Shown here: piece by piece, positions 9,634 through 17,919 of the stretch
Position numbering within the stretch: position 1 is the stretch's first letter
How the letters are laid out: each line of letters opens with the position of its first letter
Assembly (NCBI GenBank): GCA_044375975.1
Contig: JBILLQ010000007.1
Coordinates: 1 to 64,000, forward strand
DNA: 64,000 nucleotides
Source: UBA5018 sp044375975
GTDB taxonomy: Bacteria; Cyanobacteriota; Cyanobacteriia; PCC-6307; Cyanobiaceae
Reading direction: 5' to 3'
Program-made: the position numbers and the translations under genes
The notes under the pieces: model-generated
Told to the model about the DNA's origin: nothing
Databases searched by the model: none
The model's input: the letters and a program-made list of their open reading frames with translations, nothing else

Positions 9634-11019
9634 ATGACTGAAGTCATCGCCCCCCACCCGCCGCAGCTGCCGCGCCCGCCGCGATCGAGGCTGCCCAAGG
9701 CCCTGCAAATGGGCCAGTGGATTTTGGATCCGCTGGCCTATTTGCGCCGTCAGGGGCGTCGCCATGGCGTTTTGTTTCAGGCCTCGATCTCCCCCCAAAT
9801 TTACGGCCTGGGGCCGCTGTTTCTGCTCAGCGAACCCCAGGCCCTGCAGCAACTTTTTAGTAGTGACAGCGGCAAGCTATTCAGCGCTCCCGGAGAGGTG
9901 AATGAATTGCTGGCAGCCATGCTGGGTCGCAATAACACAATTCTGCTCGGTGGCAATGCCCATCGCCAGCGGCGCCAACTGCTGATGCCCAGCTTCCATG
10001 GGGAGCACCTGCAAAGTTATGGCCGCACCATCGGGCAGATCTGCCGAGATCAGAGTGACCAATGGCAAAAGGGCGCTGTGATAGATGTGCGCCAAGCGAT
10101 GCAGTCGATCACCATGCGGGTGATCCTGCATGTGGTGTTTGGTCTGGATCGCAGTGAGCGATATGACCAATTAATGGCCCTGCTCAGCCAGCGCCTGGCG
10201 CTTACGGCCACACCGCTCACCTCGGCGATTTTGTTCTTTCCCTGGTTGCTGAACGATCTAGGGCCCTGGAGCCCTGGCGCCCGGGTGGCGGCGCTGGCCG
10301 AGCGCACCGATGCCCTGCTCTATGCAGAAATTGCCGCCAGGCGGGCGGAACTGAATCCAGACCGCAGGGATGTGCTCTCGCTGCTGCTGCAGGCCAGCGA
10401 TGTCGATGGCCAGGCCCTCAGCGATCTCGACCTGCGCGATGAGCTGATGACCCTGCTGGTGGCCGGCCATGAGACCACCGCCACTGCCCTCACCACCGCC
10501 CTTTACTGGCTACACCGCCAGCCAGCGGTGGGCGAGCGCCTGGGCCGTGAATTGGCTGCCCTGCCCGCCGATGCCGACCCCGCTGCCCTGCTCAGTCTGC
10601 CCTACCTGGGGGCCGTGGTGCAGGAGGCGCTGCGCCTGCATCCGGTGGCCATGCTCACCTTCCCGCGGCGGGTGGAAGTGCCAGTGGAGTTGGCAGGGCA
10701 CCGTTTACACAGGGGTGATTTGGTGATGGGTAACATCTATTCGCTACATCATAGCGAAAATCTCTATCCAAATCCCAGTGAGTTTCGGCCAGAGCGTTTT
10801 CTGGAGCGCCAGTATTCTCCCTATGAATACATGCCATTCGGTGCTGGTGTGCGCCGCTGCATAGGGGTGGCTCTCGCCCAGATGGAGCTCAAAATCGTGC
10901 TCGGCACCCTGCTGCGAGAGCATCGCTTCCGGCTCTGCAATCGGCTGCCCGTGCGGCCAGCCCGGCGCGGCGTCACCCTCGGCCACGGCAGCAGGGTGCG
11001 ACTGGAGCTGCTTGCTTGA
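9634..11019 (+). CDS. Cytochrome P450, CYP110-like
   Basis: 461 residues from the ATG chosen here. The P450 landmarks are all present: I-helix AGHETT at 277-282, ExxR in EALRLHP (Glu331, Arg334), the FRPERF segment near 393, and the haem loop FGAGVRRCIG with ligand Cys409. The proline-rich N-terminus and overall sequence resemble the CYP110 family of cyanobacterial fatty-acid or terpenoid hydroxylases; the substrate is unknown. No reductase or ferredoxin gene is adjacent. An ATG at 9619 would add five residues; the open frame upstream to 9466 is T-rich spacer and unlikely to be coding. It stands alone, convergent with the methyltransferase gene. Confidence 0.9.
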   Translation: MTEVIAPHPPQLPRPPRSRLPKALQMGQWILDPLAYLRRQGRRHGVLFQASISPQIYGLGPLFLLSEPQALQQLFSSDSGKLFSAPGEVNELLAAMLGRNNTILLGGNAHRQRRQLLMPSFHGEHLQSYGRTIGQICRDQSDQWQKGAVIDVRQAMQSITMRVILHVVFGLDRSERYDQLMALLSQRLALTATPLTSAILFFPWLLNDLGPWSPGARVAALAERTDALLYAEIAARRAELNPDRRDVLSLLLQASDVDGQALSDLDLRDELMTLLVAGHETTATALTTALYWLHRQPAVGERLGRELAALPADADPAALLSLPYLGAVVQEALRLHPVAMLTFPRRVEVPVELAGHRLHRGDLVMGNIYSLHHSENLYPNPSEFRPERFLERQYSPYEYMPFGAGVRRCIGVALAQMELKIVLGTLLREHRFRLCNRLPVRPARRGVTLGHGSRVRLELLA

Positions 11020-11153
11020 CACCGTTGATCAGGAGTATTAATTGGCACCGGCCGGCTAACGTGCTGTAGGCCCCACCAGAGTTCCAAGAAGAATGCTGAT
11101 AATTGATATATTTCACACATTAATGCTTCATAAATACAAGTAATGAATATTTT

Positions 11154-12305
11154 TTAGCGAATTTGATAGTGCAGCCAGCGGCAGTCGATTCCGCCATTGC
11201 TCACCGGGATGCGGCGAGTGGCCTTCATGCGCAGGGCGCCGGTGAGGGCTGGGTTGCCGCTCAGCAACCACAGCTGCCAGCCGCCACAGCGCTGTTTCAG
11301 CATCGCCCCCAGGTCTGCGTAGAGAGCCTCCAGGTCTTCCCCCTTGCCCAAGCGCTCCCCGTAGGGAGGGTTGCATACCAATACGCCGGGGCCAGGGGGT
11401 GGCTGGAAGTCGCGGCAGTCGCCGGCCTGCAGCTGGATCGCAGCCGCCACCCCCGCCTGCTCCAGGTTGACCCGGGCCTGGGCCAGCACCTCGGCGTTCT
11501 GCTCCAGCCCCACCACCGGGGCCAAGGGGCGGCCGTCGGCCAGGTTGCTGCTGCGGGCCAGGCAGCGGGCGGCGGCCTGCTCCTGGCTCCAGAGTTCGAG
11601 ATCGAAATCCGGCCAGCCCTGCAGCGAAAACTGCCGCTCCAGCCCCGGCGCCCGCCTAAGTACCATGCGCACCGCCTCAATCAGCAGGGTGCCGCTGCCG
11701 CAGAGGGGATCGGCCAGGGGCACCGAGCCATCCCAGCCGCTGAGGGCGATCAAACCTGCGGCGAGGTTTTCCTTCAAGGGGGCCAGGCCCATCGCCGCCC
11801 GGTAGCCGCGGCGGTGCAGGCTGCTGCCGCTGCCATCGAGGCTGAGGCTGGCCAGGCCGCCGCCCAAATGCAGGTGCAGGCTGCGATCGGGCTGGTCCAG
11901 GTCTATGAATGAGCGCTGGCCCAACTGCTGTCGCTGCCAGTCCACCAGGGCATTTTTCACCTGCAGGGCGCTGTAGTGGCCATGGTTGAGCCCCGGGGCG
12001 ATACCGCTGGCATCGACGCGAAAACTCAGCTCCGGCGGCAGCCAGCGCGACCAGTCGACGGCCCTTTGCACGCCGCTGTACAGCTCCTCCTTGCTGCGGC
12101 AGGGGAAGCTGGCCAGTTCCCGCAGCAGTCGAAACGGCAGCCGGGCCTGCAGGTGCAGCCGATAGAAGCAGGCCAGGCTGGCTTCAAAGCGCACGGCCCG
12201 CAGCAGGGGCTGCACGGCCCTCGCCCCCAGGGCTGCGAGTTCGGCGGCGGCCGGGGCCTCCAAGCCAGGGGGCACCACGGCTATGGCGCTGAATGGGGCG
12301 GACAT
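11154..12305 (-). CDS. THUMP-domain class I SAM-dependent rRNA methyltransferase (RlmL N-half type)
   Basis: 383 residues. The N-terminal part is a THUMP-type RNA-binding region. From about residue 170 there is a Rossmann methyltransferase with PLCGSGTLLIEA (SAM loop) and the catalytic NPPYGERLG motif that marks N2-guanine or N6-adenine methylation. It matches the N-terminal, m2G-forming half of enterobacterial RlmL and the stand-alone bacterial homologues, so 23S rRNA is the likely target. The start at 12305 (MSAPFSAIAVVPPG) places the first strand right at the N-terminus; the extra upstream frame looks like leader sequence. It is transcribed divergently from the tmRNA gene. Confidence 0.88.
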   Translation of the reverse strand: MSAPFSAIAVVPPGLEAPAAAELAALGARAVQPLLRAVRFEASLACFYRLHLQARLPFRLLRELASFPCRSKEELYSGVQRAVDWSRWLPPELSFRVDASGIAPGLNHGHYSALQVKNALVDWQRQQLGQRSFIDLDQPDRSLHLHLGGGLASLSLDGSGSSLHRRGYRAAMGLAPLKENLAAGLIALSGWDGSVPLADPLCGSGTLLIEAVRMVLRRAPGLERQFSLQGWPDFDLELWSQEQAAARCLARSSNLADGRPLAPVVGLEQNAEVLAQARVNLEQAGVAAAIQLQAGDCRDFQPPPGPGVLVCNPPYGERLGKGEDLEALYADLGAMLKQRCGGWQLWLLSGNPALTGALRMKATRRIPVSNGGIDCRWLHYQIR

Positions 12306-12394
12306 CGGCGGCAACCTGCTGGTGTCAGTCAACCCCGCCGCCGCTTGGTGGGGAATACCCACCCCCCAAGGGCGCCAGGAGCTGTCAATATGAA

Positions 12395-12697
12395 TGGGTT
12401 CGGTCTCGGCCGAACTAGGTGATCCACACCGGTGCTTCGGACAGCGGTTCGATTCCGCTCAGCTCCATTGAACCCCTACCCGCTTCCTGCGGGGCATTTC
12501 CGGGGCTGCAATGGTTTCGACGGGGTATGAGGAGGGTGACTGAAGCCTGCTCGGTAAGAGCAAACACGTAACAGCGAATAACATCGTTCGTTTCTCCCGT
12601 CAAGCCGCCCCCGTGGCCGCCTGACCCTTTTAAGGGAGATGGGGTGAGGTCAGCCTTATCACCCAAATGACCCATTGGGGCCTGGAAGGGCCCCTTT
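12395..12697 (+). ncRNA. ssrA: Circularly permuted two-piece tmRNA
   Basis: The 3' half comes first: T-arm AGCGG-TTCGATT-CCGCT and acceptor strand CAGCTCCA end at 12467. A 34-nt spacer to be excised (12468-12501) follows, then the 5' half beginning GGGGCTG at 12502 with TGGTTTCGACGGGG. CAGCTCC pairs with GGGGCTG to rebuild the acceptor stem (one G-U pair), and CCA is not encoded. The tag frame runs 12574-12621 with stop TGA at 12622 and reads ANNIVRFSRQAAPVAA. A hairpin near 12628 and a GGGGTGAGG/CCTTATCACCC stem follow. This split design is the one known from Prochlorococcus, marine Synechococcus and Cyanobium. The 5' end of the acceptor piece is approximate. Role: rescue of stalled ribosomes with SmpB. 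Confidence 0.93.
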
Positions 12698-12704
12698 AAT
12701 TTTG
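12675..12704 (+). terminator. Intrinsic terminator of the tmRNA
   Basis: Stem GGGGCC / GGCCCC with loop TGGAAG at 12677-12694, followed by TTTAATTTT. Its position directly after the last tmRNA stems fits the end of the precursor. Confidence 0.8.
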
Positions 12705-12706
12705 TT

Positions 12707-12792
12707 GGGGCAATCCCGGTGGCTGAGGCAATCCCAGTGGCTGGGACTAATCCCAGTGACTGGGGCAATGCCAGTAGCTGAGGCAATCCCAG
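12707..12792 (+). repeat. 18-bp degenerate tandem repeat after tmRNA
   Basis: Nearly five units of the type GGGGCAATCCCAGTGGCT, one of them 19 bp long. The array begins three bases after the T-run of the terminator. It is one of several short degenerate arrays in this window. Confidence 0.8.
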
Positions 12793-12852
12793 CCCCACCC
12801 TTACTAAAGCTTTTTAGCGGCCCTGCCCTAGACCGCCCTAAACCAAATCTCC

Positions 12853-13605
12853 CTAAACCAGTCGGCCGCCATCGAGATTCACAATTCGATCGGCGATATC
12901 CAGCACTTTGTTGTCATGGGTCACCATCACGATCGCCGCTGCTTTGCTATTAGCTAACTCACGAAACAGGGCCACGGCTTCACGGCCCGAGTCTCGATCC
13001 AGGGCGGCGGTGGGTTCATCGGCCAGCAGTAGCCGCGGCGAGGCCACCAGAGCCCGCGAGATGGCCACCCGCTGTTTCTGGCCGCCGGAGAGTTTCTCTG
13101 GGTAGTAGTAAGCCCGATCGGCCAGGCCCACTTGCATCAGCAGCTCGGCCGCCCGGGCATCCATGGCGCTGCGACCCCGCTGCAGCCAGTTGCTGTGCAC
13201 TTCTAATCCCAGGCGCACATTGGCCAGGGCGGTGAGATAGGGCAACAGGTTGTGGGCCTGGAAGATGAAACCGGCTTGACGGCGCAACTGGGTGAGCACA
13301 CGGCGCTCGGCATGCAGCAGCTCCACTCCCAGGATTTTGAGGCTGCCGCTCTGGGCTGCCCGCAGGCCTCCCAGCATGGTGAGCAGGGTGGTTTTGCCCG
13401 ACCCAGAGGGGCCTGTGAGGATCACGATTTCGCCGGCATGCACCGTCAGGTTGATGTCATGGAGCACCTGCTTGGCCATGCCACCTTCCAGGAAGGCATG
13501 GTCGAGATGCTGCACCTGGATTAATGGGGCTGGGCCGCCGTCGGCTTCCTGAGGAGCAGTGCCGCTGCTGGCATCCAAGGAGGCTGAATTGCCGTTTTGG
13601 TCCAT
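12853..13605 (-). CDS. devA: DevA-family ABC exporter ATP-binding subunit
   Basis: 250 residues. Walker A GPSGSGKTT at 65-73, signature LSGGQKQR at 172-179 and Walker B LLLADEPT at 192-199, the MacB/LolD-like arrangement of DevA. It is the third gene of a devB-devC-devA operon (7-bp gap after devC). In filamentous species DevBCA with TolC exports heterocyst glycolipids; unicellular cyanobacteria carry paralogues that export other lipids or small molecules, and the substrate here is unknown. The first 28 residues are low in complexity and not part of the ATPase fold. Confidence 0.9.
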   Translation of the reverse strand: MDQNGNSASLDASSGTAPQEADGGPAPLIQVQHLDHAFLEGGMAKQVLHDINLTVHAGEIVILTGPSGSGKTTLLTMLGGLRAAQSGSLKILGVELLHAERRVLTQLRRQAGFIFQAHNLLPYLTALANVRLGLEVHSNWLQRGRSAMDARAAELLMQVGLADRAYYYPEKLSGGQKQRVAISRALVASPRLLLADEPTAALDRDSGREAVALFRELANSKAAAIVMVTHDNKVLDIADRIVNLDGGRLV

Positions 13606-13611
13606 GGCGGC

Positions 13612-14775
13612 TCAGAAAATCTCAGCTGGATCGAGGCGGCGCAGCTTGTCGGTGGCCAGCCAGCCCGAGATGCCGCACATGGCCAGGGTGAAGCCGAATA
13701 CCAATACAGCTCGGCCCACACTCATCACCACCGCCAGTGAGGTGGCTCGGGCCAGAAAGGCGTAGAGCCCGAGCGACAAAACCAGGCTTGGCCAGAAGGC
13801 CAACACCGCCAAAATCAGAGATTCTTGAATAATTATACTTACCACGAAGCCATCGTCGTAGCCCATGGCCTTGAGCGTGGCGTATTCACCCAGGTGATCG
13901 CTCACATCGGAATAAAGAATCTGATACACAATAATGCCACCCACCGCCAAGCCCACGAGCACACCGAGGCCAAATATCACCCCAAATGACGTGTTGTGCC
14001 GCCAGTAATTAACCTCAACTTGGGCGATCTGGGGAATTGTAAACACCTTCACCGATGGATCCAGGAAGCTCTCCAGCGTGGCTTTCACCCGCAGCGGATC
14101 GACGCCTGGCTTCAGCTGGATTACACCAATCTGGATGTCGTCGGCACTCTGATTGGGGAAGTAATTTTTGAAGTTGGTGGCGGAGGTGATCAGGTTGATA
14201 TCGGCGGCGAAGGTAAGGCCCATGCTGAAAAGTCCATCCACCCTGGCCCTCATGCCCCCGAGCTCGGTGTCGTAGTGCCCATCGCGGCGCACCACCTGGG
14301 CCACCGCTCCAGCATTGCGTTTCGAGCGGGTATCAAAGAACAGGCTGTCGGAGCGCTCCAGCAGCCACGGATCGGCAGCGATTTCCTGGATGTTCAGGGC
14401 TGGATTTTCAGGGGCGATTCCGAAAATCAAAGCCTGTTTTTGTTGGCGGCTGTCGCGGTTCAACCATTCACTGAGGCCGACGTAGAGGGGCGCCACGTTG
14501 CGCACGCCCTCCACCCCCAGGGCCTGGCTGAGGCGGGCCCTGGGAAAATTGAGCTGTTCCCCCAGGTAGAGGTAGCGACCGCTCACCATCACCAGCTCGC
14601 CGTTCAGCCGCTGCAGGGGGCGCTTTTGGCTGTCATAGAGGCCGCCAGAGAGCCCCAGCTGGAAAAACACCAGCAGGTTTGCGAAGCTCACCCCGGCGAT
14701 GGCGGCGGCCAGCCGCATGGGCCGGTGGATCGCCTGGCGCCAGGCCAGGGGGGTGCGCTGCAGCAGTTGGATCAT
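13612..14775 (-). CDS. devC: DevC-family ABC exporter permease
   Basis: 387 residues from the ATG at 14775 (MIQLLQRTPLAWRQ). FtsX/MacB-type topology: one N-terminal helix (RLAAAIAGVSFANLLVFFQLGL), a large extracytoplasmic domain, then three helices near the C-terminus (VIFGLGVLVGLAVGGIIVYQ and after). DevC starts of this kind (LLQRTPLAW) are typical for the family. A GTG start at 14802 would add nine residues that come from a 13-bp tandem repeat, so the ATG is preferred. It sits between devB and devA in one operon. Confidence 0.9.
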   Translation of the reverse strand: MIQLLQRTPLAWRQAIHRPMRLAAAIAGVSFANLLVFFQLGLSGGLYDSQKRPLQRLNGELVMVSGRYLYLGEQLNFPRARLSQALGVEGVRNVAPLYVGLSEWLNRDSRQQKQALIFGIAPENPALNIQEIAADPWLLERSDSLFFDTRSKRNAGAVAQVVRRDGHYDTELGGMRARVDGLFSMGLTFAADINLITSATNFKNYFPNQSADDIQIGVIQLKPGVDPLRVKATLESFLDPSVKVFTIPQIAQVEVNYWRHNTSFGVIFGLGVLVGLAVGGIIVYQILYSDVSDHLGEYATLKAMGYDDGFVVSIIIQESLILAVLAFWPSLVLSLGLYAFLARATSLAVVMSVGRAVLVFGFTLAMCGISGWLATDKLRRLDPAEIF

Positions 14776-14779
14776 GGCA

Positions 14780-14818
14780 CTGGCTTCACGAGCTGGCTTC
14801 ACGGGCTGGCTTCACGGG
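14780..14818 (+). repeat. 13-bp tandem repeat at the devB/devC junction
   Basis: Three units of GCTGGCTTCACGG (first unit ACTGGCTTCACGA) cover the stop codon end of devB and the spacer before the devC ATG. Copy-number change here would alter spacing between the two genes and possibly the devB C-terminus. Confidence 0.7.
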
Positions 14819-15906
14819 CTGCCGGGTGTGGAGAAGGCCGGTTGCCGGCGGCGCTGGGCTTCGATCAGCTGTTGGCGCAACCGCTGCTGCTGGCGTTTTT
14901 GCTCCGGGGTAAGCGGGTCAAACAGTACGTTAACCTGCATGTAATTGATCAAACTGGCCACAGCGGCGGCCTCGGGCTTGAGGCCAATTTTTACCTCGAT
15001 CACGCGGCGATCCAGGTTCTCGCCCGCTTGGCCGGTGAATACGGTTTGGCGGCTCACCTGACGAGCAATCTCCACCACTTGGCCGGCGATGATCTTGCCC
15101 GCGAAGCCATCGGCCGTCAGCTCCACCCGCTGGCCCAACATGATGCCGGGGCGGTCTGTTTGATATACCTCGGCGATCACACCCATGCGGCTGCTGTCGC
15201 CCATCTCCACAATGCCGCTATCGCCCACCTTGTCGCCTGGGTAGGCGTTGATCTTGAACACGGTGCCAGCAAAGGGTGCCCGGATCGTGGCCTTGGCCAG
15301 CTCGGCGCGGTCGCGCTCCAGGTTGGCCTGCTTTTCCGCTAGTTCAGCGGCCAGGGTCTGGCGGTCACCGATCGCCTGCTCCAGGTTTGCCTGGGTGGTG
15401 TTGAGAATGGTGGCGCGACGATCGCGCAGTTCGGCACTGCTGGCCCCCTGGTCATAGAGCTGTCTGTAGCGACGCAGCTCCACCTCGGCCTGGCTTAATT
15501 CGCCCCGATTCTTGGCAATCACACTGTCCTGGGCTGTCAGTTTGCGCTGCGCCACCGTCACGGCCGCCGCCGCCTCCCGCACGCTCTTCTCCAGGCTTAC
15601 GGCGCTGTCGAGGATGGCCAAGGCCTGGCCCTTGCGCACCGTTTGGCCCTCTTTCACCAGCACCTGACGCACCGCGTCATTGCTGAGCGAACTGGGCACC
15701 GATAGCTTCACCACCCGATCCAGCGGTTCCACCCTGCCCAGGGCGGCGATTCGCCGCGGCAGCAGGGTTTGTTGACGCTGGATTTGCTCCAGCCGGCGCT
15801 GGCGCTCCTGGCCGATCCAGCCCATGGTCACCAGACCTCCTGCCACCAACACCACCAGCCCCACCAGCAGGCGACGGCGACGCGAGGGGGGCTGCTGGAC
15901 GGTCAT
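14812..15906 (-). CDS. devB: DevB-family membrane fusion protein (HlyD type)
   Basis: 364 residues. Short basic N-terminus, one membrane helix at about 14-30, a lipoyl-like half (VPSSLSNDAVRQVLVKEGQTVRKGQALAILDS), a long coiled coil (about 105-205) and the second lipoyl half (ATIRAPFAGTVFKINAYPGDKV), then beta-barrel and membrane-proximal parts. This is the periplasmic adaptor of the DevBCA exporter and would contact a TolC-type outer-membrane channel encoded elsewhere. First gene of the devBCA operon. The protein ends in a repeat-derived tail at the devC junction. Confidence 0.9.
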   Translation of the reverse strand: MTVQQPPSRRRRLLVGLVVLVAGGLVTMGWIGQERQRRLEQIQRQQTLLPRRIAALGRVEPLDRVVKLSVPSSLSNDAVRQVLVKEGQTVRKGQALAILDSAVSLEKSVREAAAAVTVAQRKLTAQDSVIAKNRGELSQAEVELRRYRQLYDQGASSAELRDRRATILNTTQANLEQAIGDRQTLAAELAEKQANLERDRAELAKATIRAPFAGTVFKINAYPGDKVGDSGIVEMGDSSRMGVIAEVYQTDRPGIMLGQRVELTADGFAGKIIAGQVVEIARQVSRQTVFTGQAGENLDRRVIEVKIGLKPEAAAVASLINYMQVNVLFDPLTPEQKRQQQRLRQQLIEAQRRRQPAFSTPGSP

Positions 15907-16115
15907 GGGGGTGAGCTGCTAGCGAGAAGCTAGGCAGCTTTTTGGGGCCGGATATCCGCTCAGACGCCAAAACCTGCTTCGATCTGCTTCGATCTGCTGC
16001 ATCCCTATCACTGGCGGTGGGCCTGCGTGTTTTACGTGTAGATAGGCCGGCGAGAGAGGTCCTGGCCTTGGACAGCTCGCTGATTTATGTTTTTGCCGGC
16101 ACCCCTGAATTGGCC

Positions 16116-16364
16116 ATGGGAGCAGATCAAGCCTCCGAATCATTGATCGTGGATGTGACCAGGCTGAGCAGCGAGTTGCGGAGCCGGGTGGAGCAAGCGG
16201 CAGCCCACGCCGGCCTGAGCGTGAACGCGGCCTGCGAGCAGTGGCTGCGGCAGGGGCTGGAGCAGGCCGAGCAGCAGCGGGCCATCGCCGATGCCCCCGG
16301 ACGCTGCTCGCTGCGCACCGGCATCTATAGCTCCGGCCCAGTGCCGCTGCCGGTGCAGCAGTAG
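16116..16364 (+). CDS. Small ribbon-helix-helix-like protein
   Basis: 82 residues from the ATG at 16116. Residues 8-45 (ESLIVDVTRLSSELRSRVEQ, then AAAHAGLSVNAACEQWLRQGL) have the strand-helix-helix pattern of Arc/CopG/HicB-like DNA-binding or antitoxin proteins. No toxin partner is recognisable next door. The frame stays open upstream to 15942, but that part has no recognisable content and overlaps the devB leader. Function inferred from pattern only. Confidence 0.5.
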   Translation: MGADQASESLIVDVTRLSSELRSRVEQAAAHAGLSVNAACEQWLRQGLEQAEQQRAIADAPGRCSLRTGIYSSGPVPLPVQQ

Positions 16365-16711
16365 GGCCAGGCGGGTAGCAGATCAGAACTCCAACCCGTA
16401 GGCGATCGCTACATAAATTTCCACCCCGGCCTTGTCGAGGTCCACGCCACCGCCGCCTTCGCATTGCTGGGGTCATCACAGACCAAGGCCAGCTAGGCGG
16501 CCAGTCGGTGTAGCTGGAACGACAGCGCCTTGATCAACACCCCCTGGCGGGCTGGCGCGAGAAGCATCGGCCGCCCAGAGGGCCCACTGATTTTCGCTGT
16601 CGCCTGAAGGCGGTTCCAGGCGGGAGCAACACAGCTGAAATCTTCCAAATTTATTTCTGGGGCATTTACCCAGTTGCGTCGCACAGTGGTTGAGTCACAA
16701 GCTCGTTATCG
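16365..16711. other. Spacer without recognised gene
   Basis: Only short frames without ribosome binding sites or recognisable sequence. Nothing was identified in it. Confidence 0.5.
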
Positions 16712-16876
16712 ATGCCAAAGCCAGTCTCTGAAAACACTTCCATCGCCAAGGTGACTGCTGCATCAATTTGTAACCATTGCGGCGGCAGCGGCCAGCTGCG
16801 TGTAGCATCTTGGGCCTACAAGACCTGCATGACCTGTGTGGGAACTGGCGTGATCAAGTTGGTACAGGCCTCTTGA
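16712..16876 (+). CDS. Small DnaJ-type zinc-finger protein
   Basis: 54 residues starting MPKPVSENTSIAK. Two CxxC pairs, CNHCGGSG at 21-28 and CMTCVGTG at 39-46, form a single DnaJ-like zinc-binding module with the usual GxG after each pair. Proteins of this size and motif (BSD2/DnaJ-cysteine-rich-like) are common in cyanobacteria and plants, and some act as chaperones for photosynthetic proteins. No J-domain is present. Start chosen at the first ATG before the motif. Too short to be picked up by simple length filters. Confidence 0.7.
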   Translation: MPKPVSENTSIAKVTAASICNHCGGSGQLRVASWAYKTCMTCVGTGVIKLVQAS

Positions 16877-17363
16877 TTCAGGCTCCGGGCGGTTTCATGG
16901 GGCTATTGACACCACGGAAACTGCTTGGATCCATGATGCTCTGGCCGCCCTGTAAAAAGTGTTTAACTCAAATCTAGCCAATACTTTAGCGGTGACATCA
17001 AATGCACATTGCCGCCAATTCTAAGCCTAATGTCGTTAAGGGAAGGGGTAAAAATTAGCTTCTTGCCTCTACTCAAGAGTGGGTAGAGATTTGAATCCAG
17101 TAGTTGTGGATCTCCGCCATCTTTTGCGGGCTCTGGGCCAGGGCTGCCGCTCAGGCTTTTCTGGTGATGAGTGGCTGGCCTGACGCCGAGCCTTGCGAGA
17201 GTGCGGCCCCAGGCCGGTTGATCGGCGTTTGGCGACAGCGGTAGGCCATGATTCAAGCCCAGCCCCACTGGCCCAGACGCTGCCTCCGGACACATTCCAC
17301 CAAGGTGGTTTGCCTGCTAACGCTGGGCTGGGATAAGCAGCTTGCCATTTGCCAACCCCCACC
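16877..17363. other. Spacer without recognised gene
   Basis: A 110-codon frame on the minus strand (16963-17295) is open, but its sequence matches nothing recognisable and it runs into plausible promoter sequence of the next gene. Nothing else was identified. Confidence 0.4.
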
Positions 17364-17783
17364 ATGGATGCAGCTACCCTGAGCAGCCTGTTCACCAAGC
17401 CCTACGGCACTACAGCCCCCAGCGACGAACTTTGGCGCTCGCTCTATGCAGAGGATGTGCACTTTCAGGATCCAACCCAGGAGAGACAGGGCATCGAGGC
17501 CTACCTCAATGCCCAGCGAGACCTGATCAATCGCTGTGATGACGTGTTCCTCAAACCGGGTGCGCTATCGATTCAGGCTGATTCGGCCTTTATCGAATGG
17601 GAGATGGGTTTAAAGATTAAGGGAATCGAATTCATCTACCCCGGCTGCACACGTCTTCTGTTCAATGATGAGGGTAAAATCATTGATCACCGCGACTATT
17701 TCGACTTCGTGGGACCCACTTTCGCGCCTGTGCCGCTGATCGGGGGGTTCGTGCGCTGGCTTTACTCACGATTTGTGGCTTGA
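17364..17783 (+). CDS. NTF2-like (SnoaL-fold) protein
   Basis: 139 residues starting MDAATLSSLFTKPYG. The pattern of a small cone-shaped NTF2-like domain is visible: an N-terminal helix with WRSLYAEDVHFQDPT, GIEAYLNAQRDLI, and late strands with EGKIIDHRDYFDFVG. Such proteins include enzymes and ligand-binding proteins; no catalytic residues can be assigned. A methionine 15 bp upstream (17349) is possible but less likely. Confidence 0.75.
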   Translation: MDAATLSSLFTKPYGTTAPSDELWRSLYAEDVHFQDPTQERQGIEAYLNAQRDLINRCDDVFLKPGALSIQADSAFIEWEMGLKIKGIEFIYPGCTRLLFNDEGKIIDHRDYFDFVGPTFAPVPLIGGFVRWLYSRFVA

Positions 17784-17919
17784 TAGGGGGGGAATTGCCA
17801 GTTCGGCAACTTAACCAGCTGAAAGCCAGTGCCTATCTGGCCTGGCAATTGCCCTCCCCTGGTTGAGCCGGCAATGCAGTGGGTCACATTGCACAACCTC
17901 GCCTGGGCAGGATCAGACC

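Noticed and set aside
12415..12798. 127-codon frame on the minus strand
   Set aside because: It covers the tmRNA and its repeat; the repeated Gly/Leu pattern is a translation of the 18-bp array.
13996..15342. 448-codon frame on the plus strand
   Set aside because: It lies antisense to devC and devB, which have clear family motifs; the frame is open because of high GC third positions.
16493..16684. 63-codon frame on the minus strand
   Set aside because: No ribosome binding site, no recognisable sequence, and typical of chance frames in GC-rich DNA.
17075..17110. A TTTGAATCC stretch resembling a tRNA T-loop
   Set aside because: Flanking bases do not pair into a T-stem and no acceptor, D or anticodon arm can be drawn on either strand.
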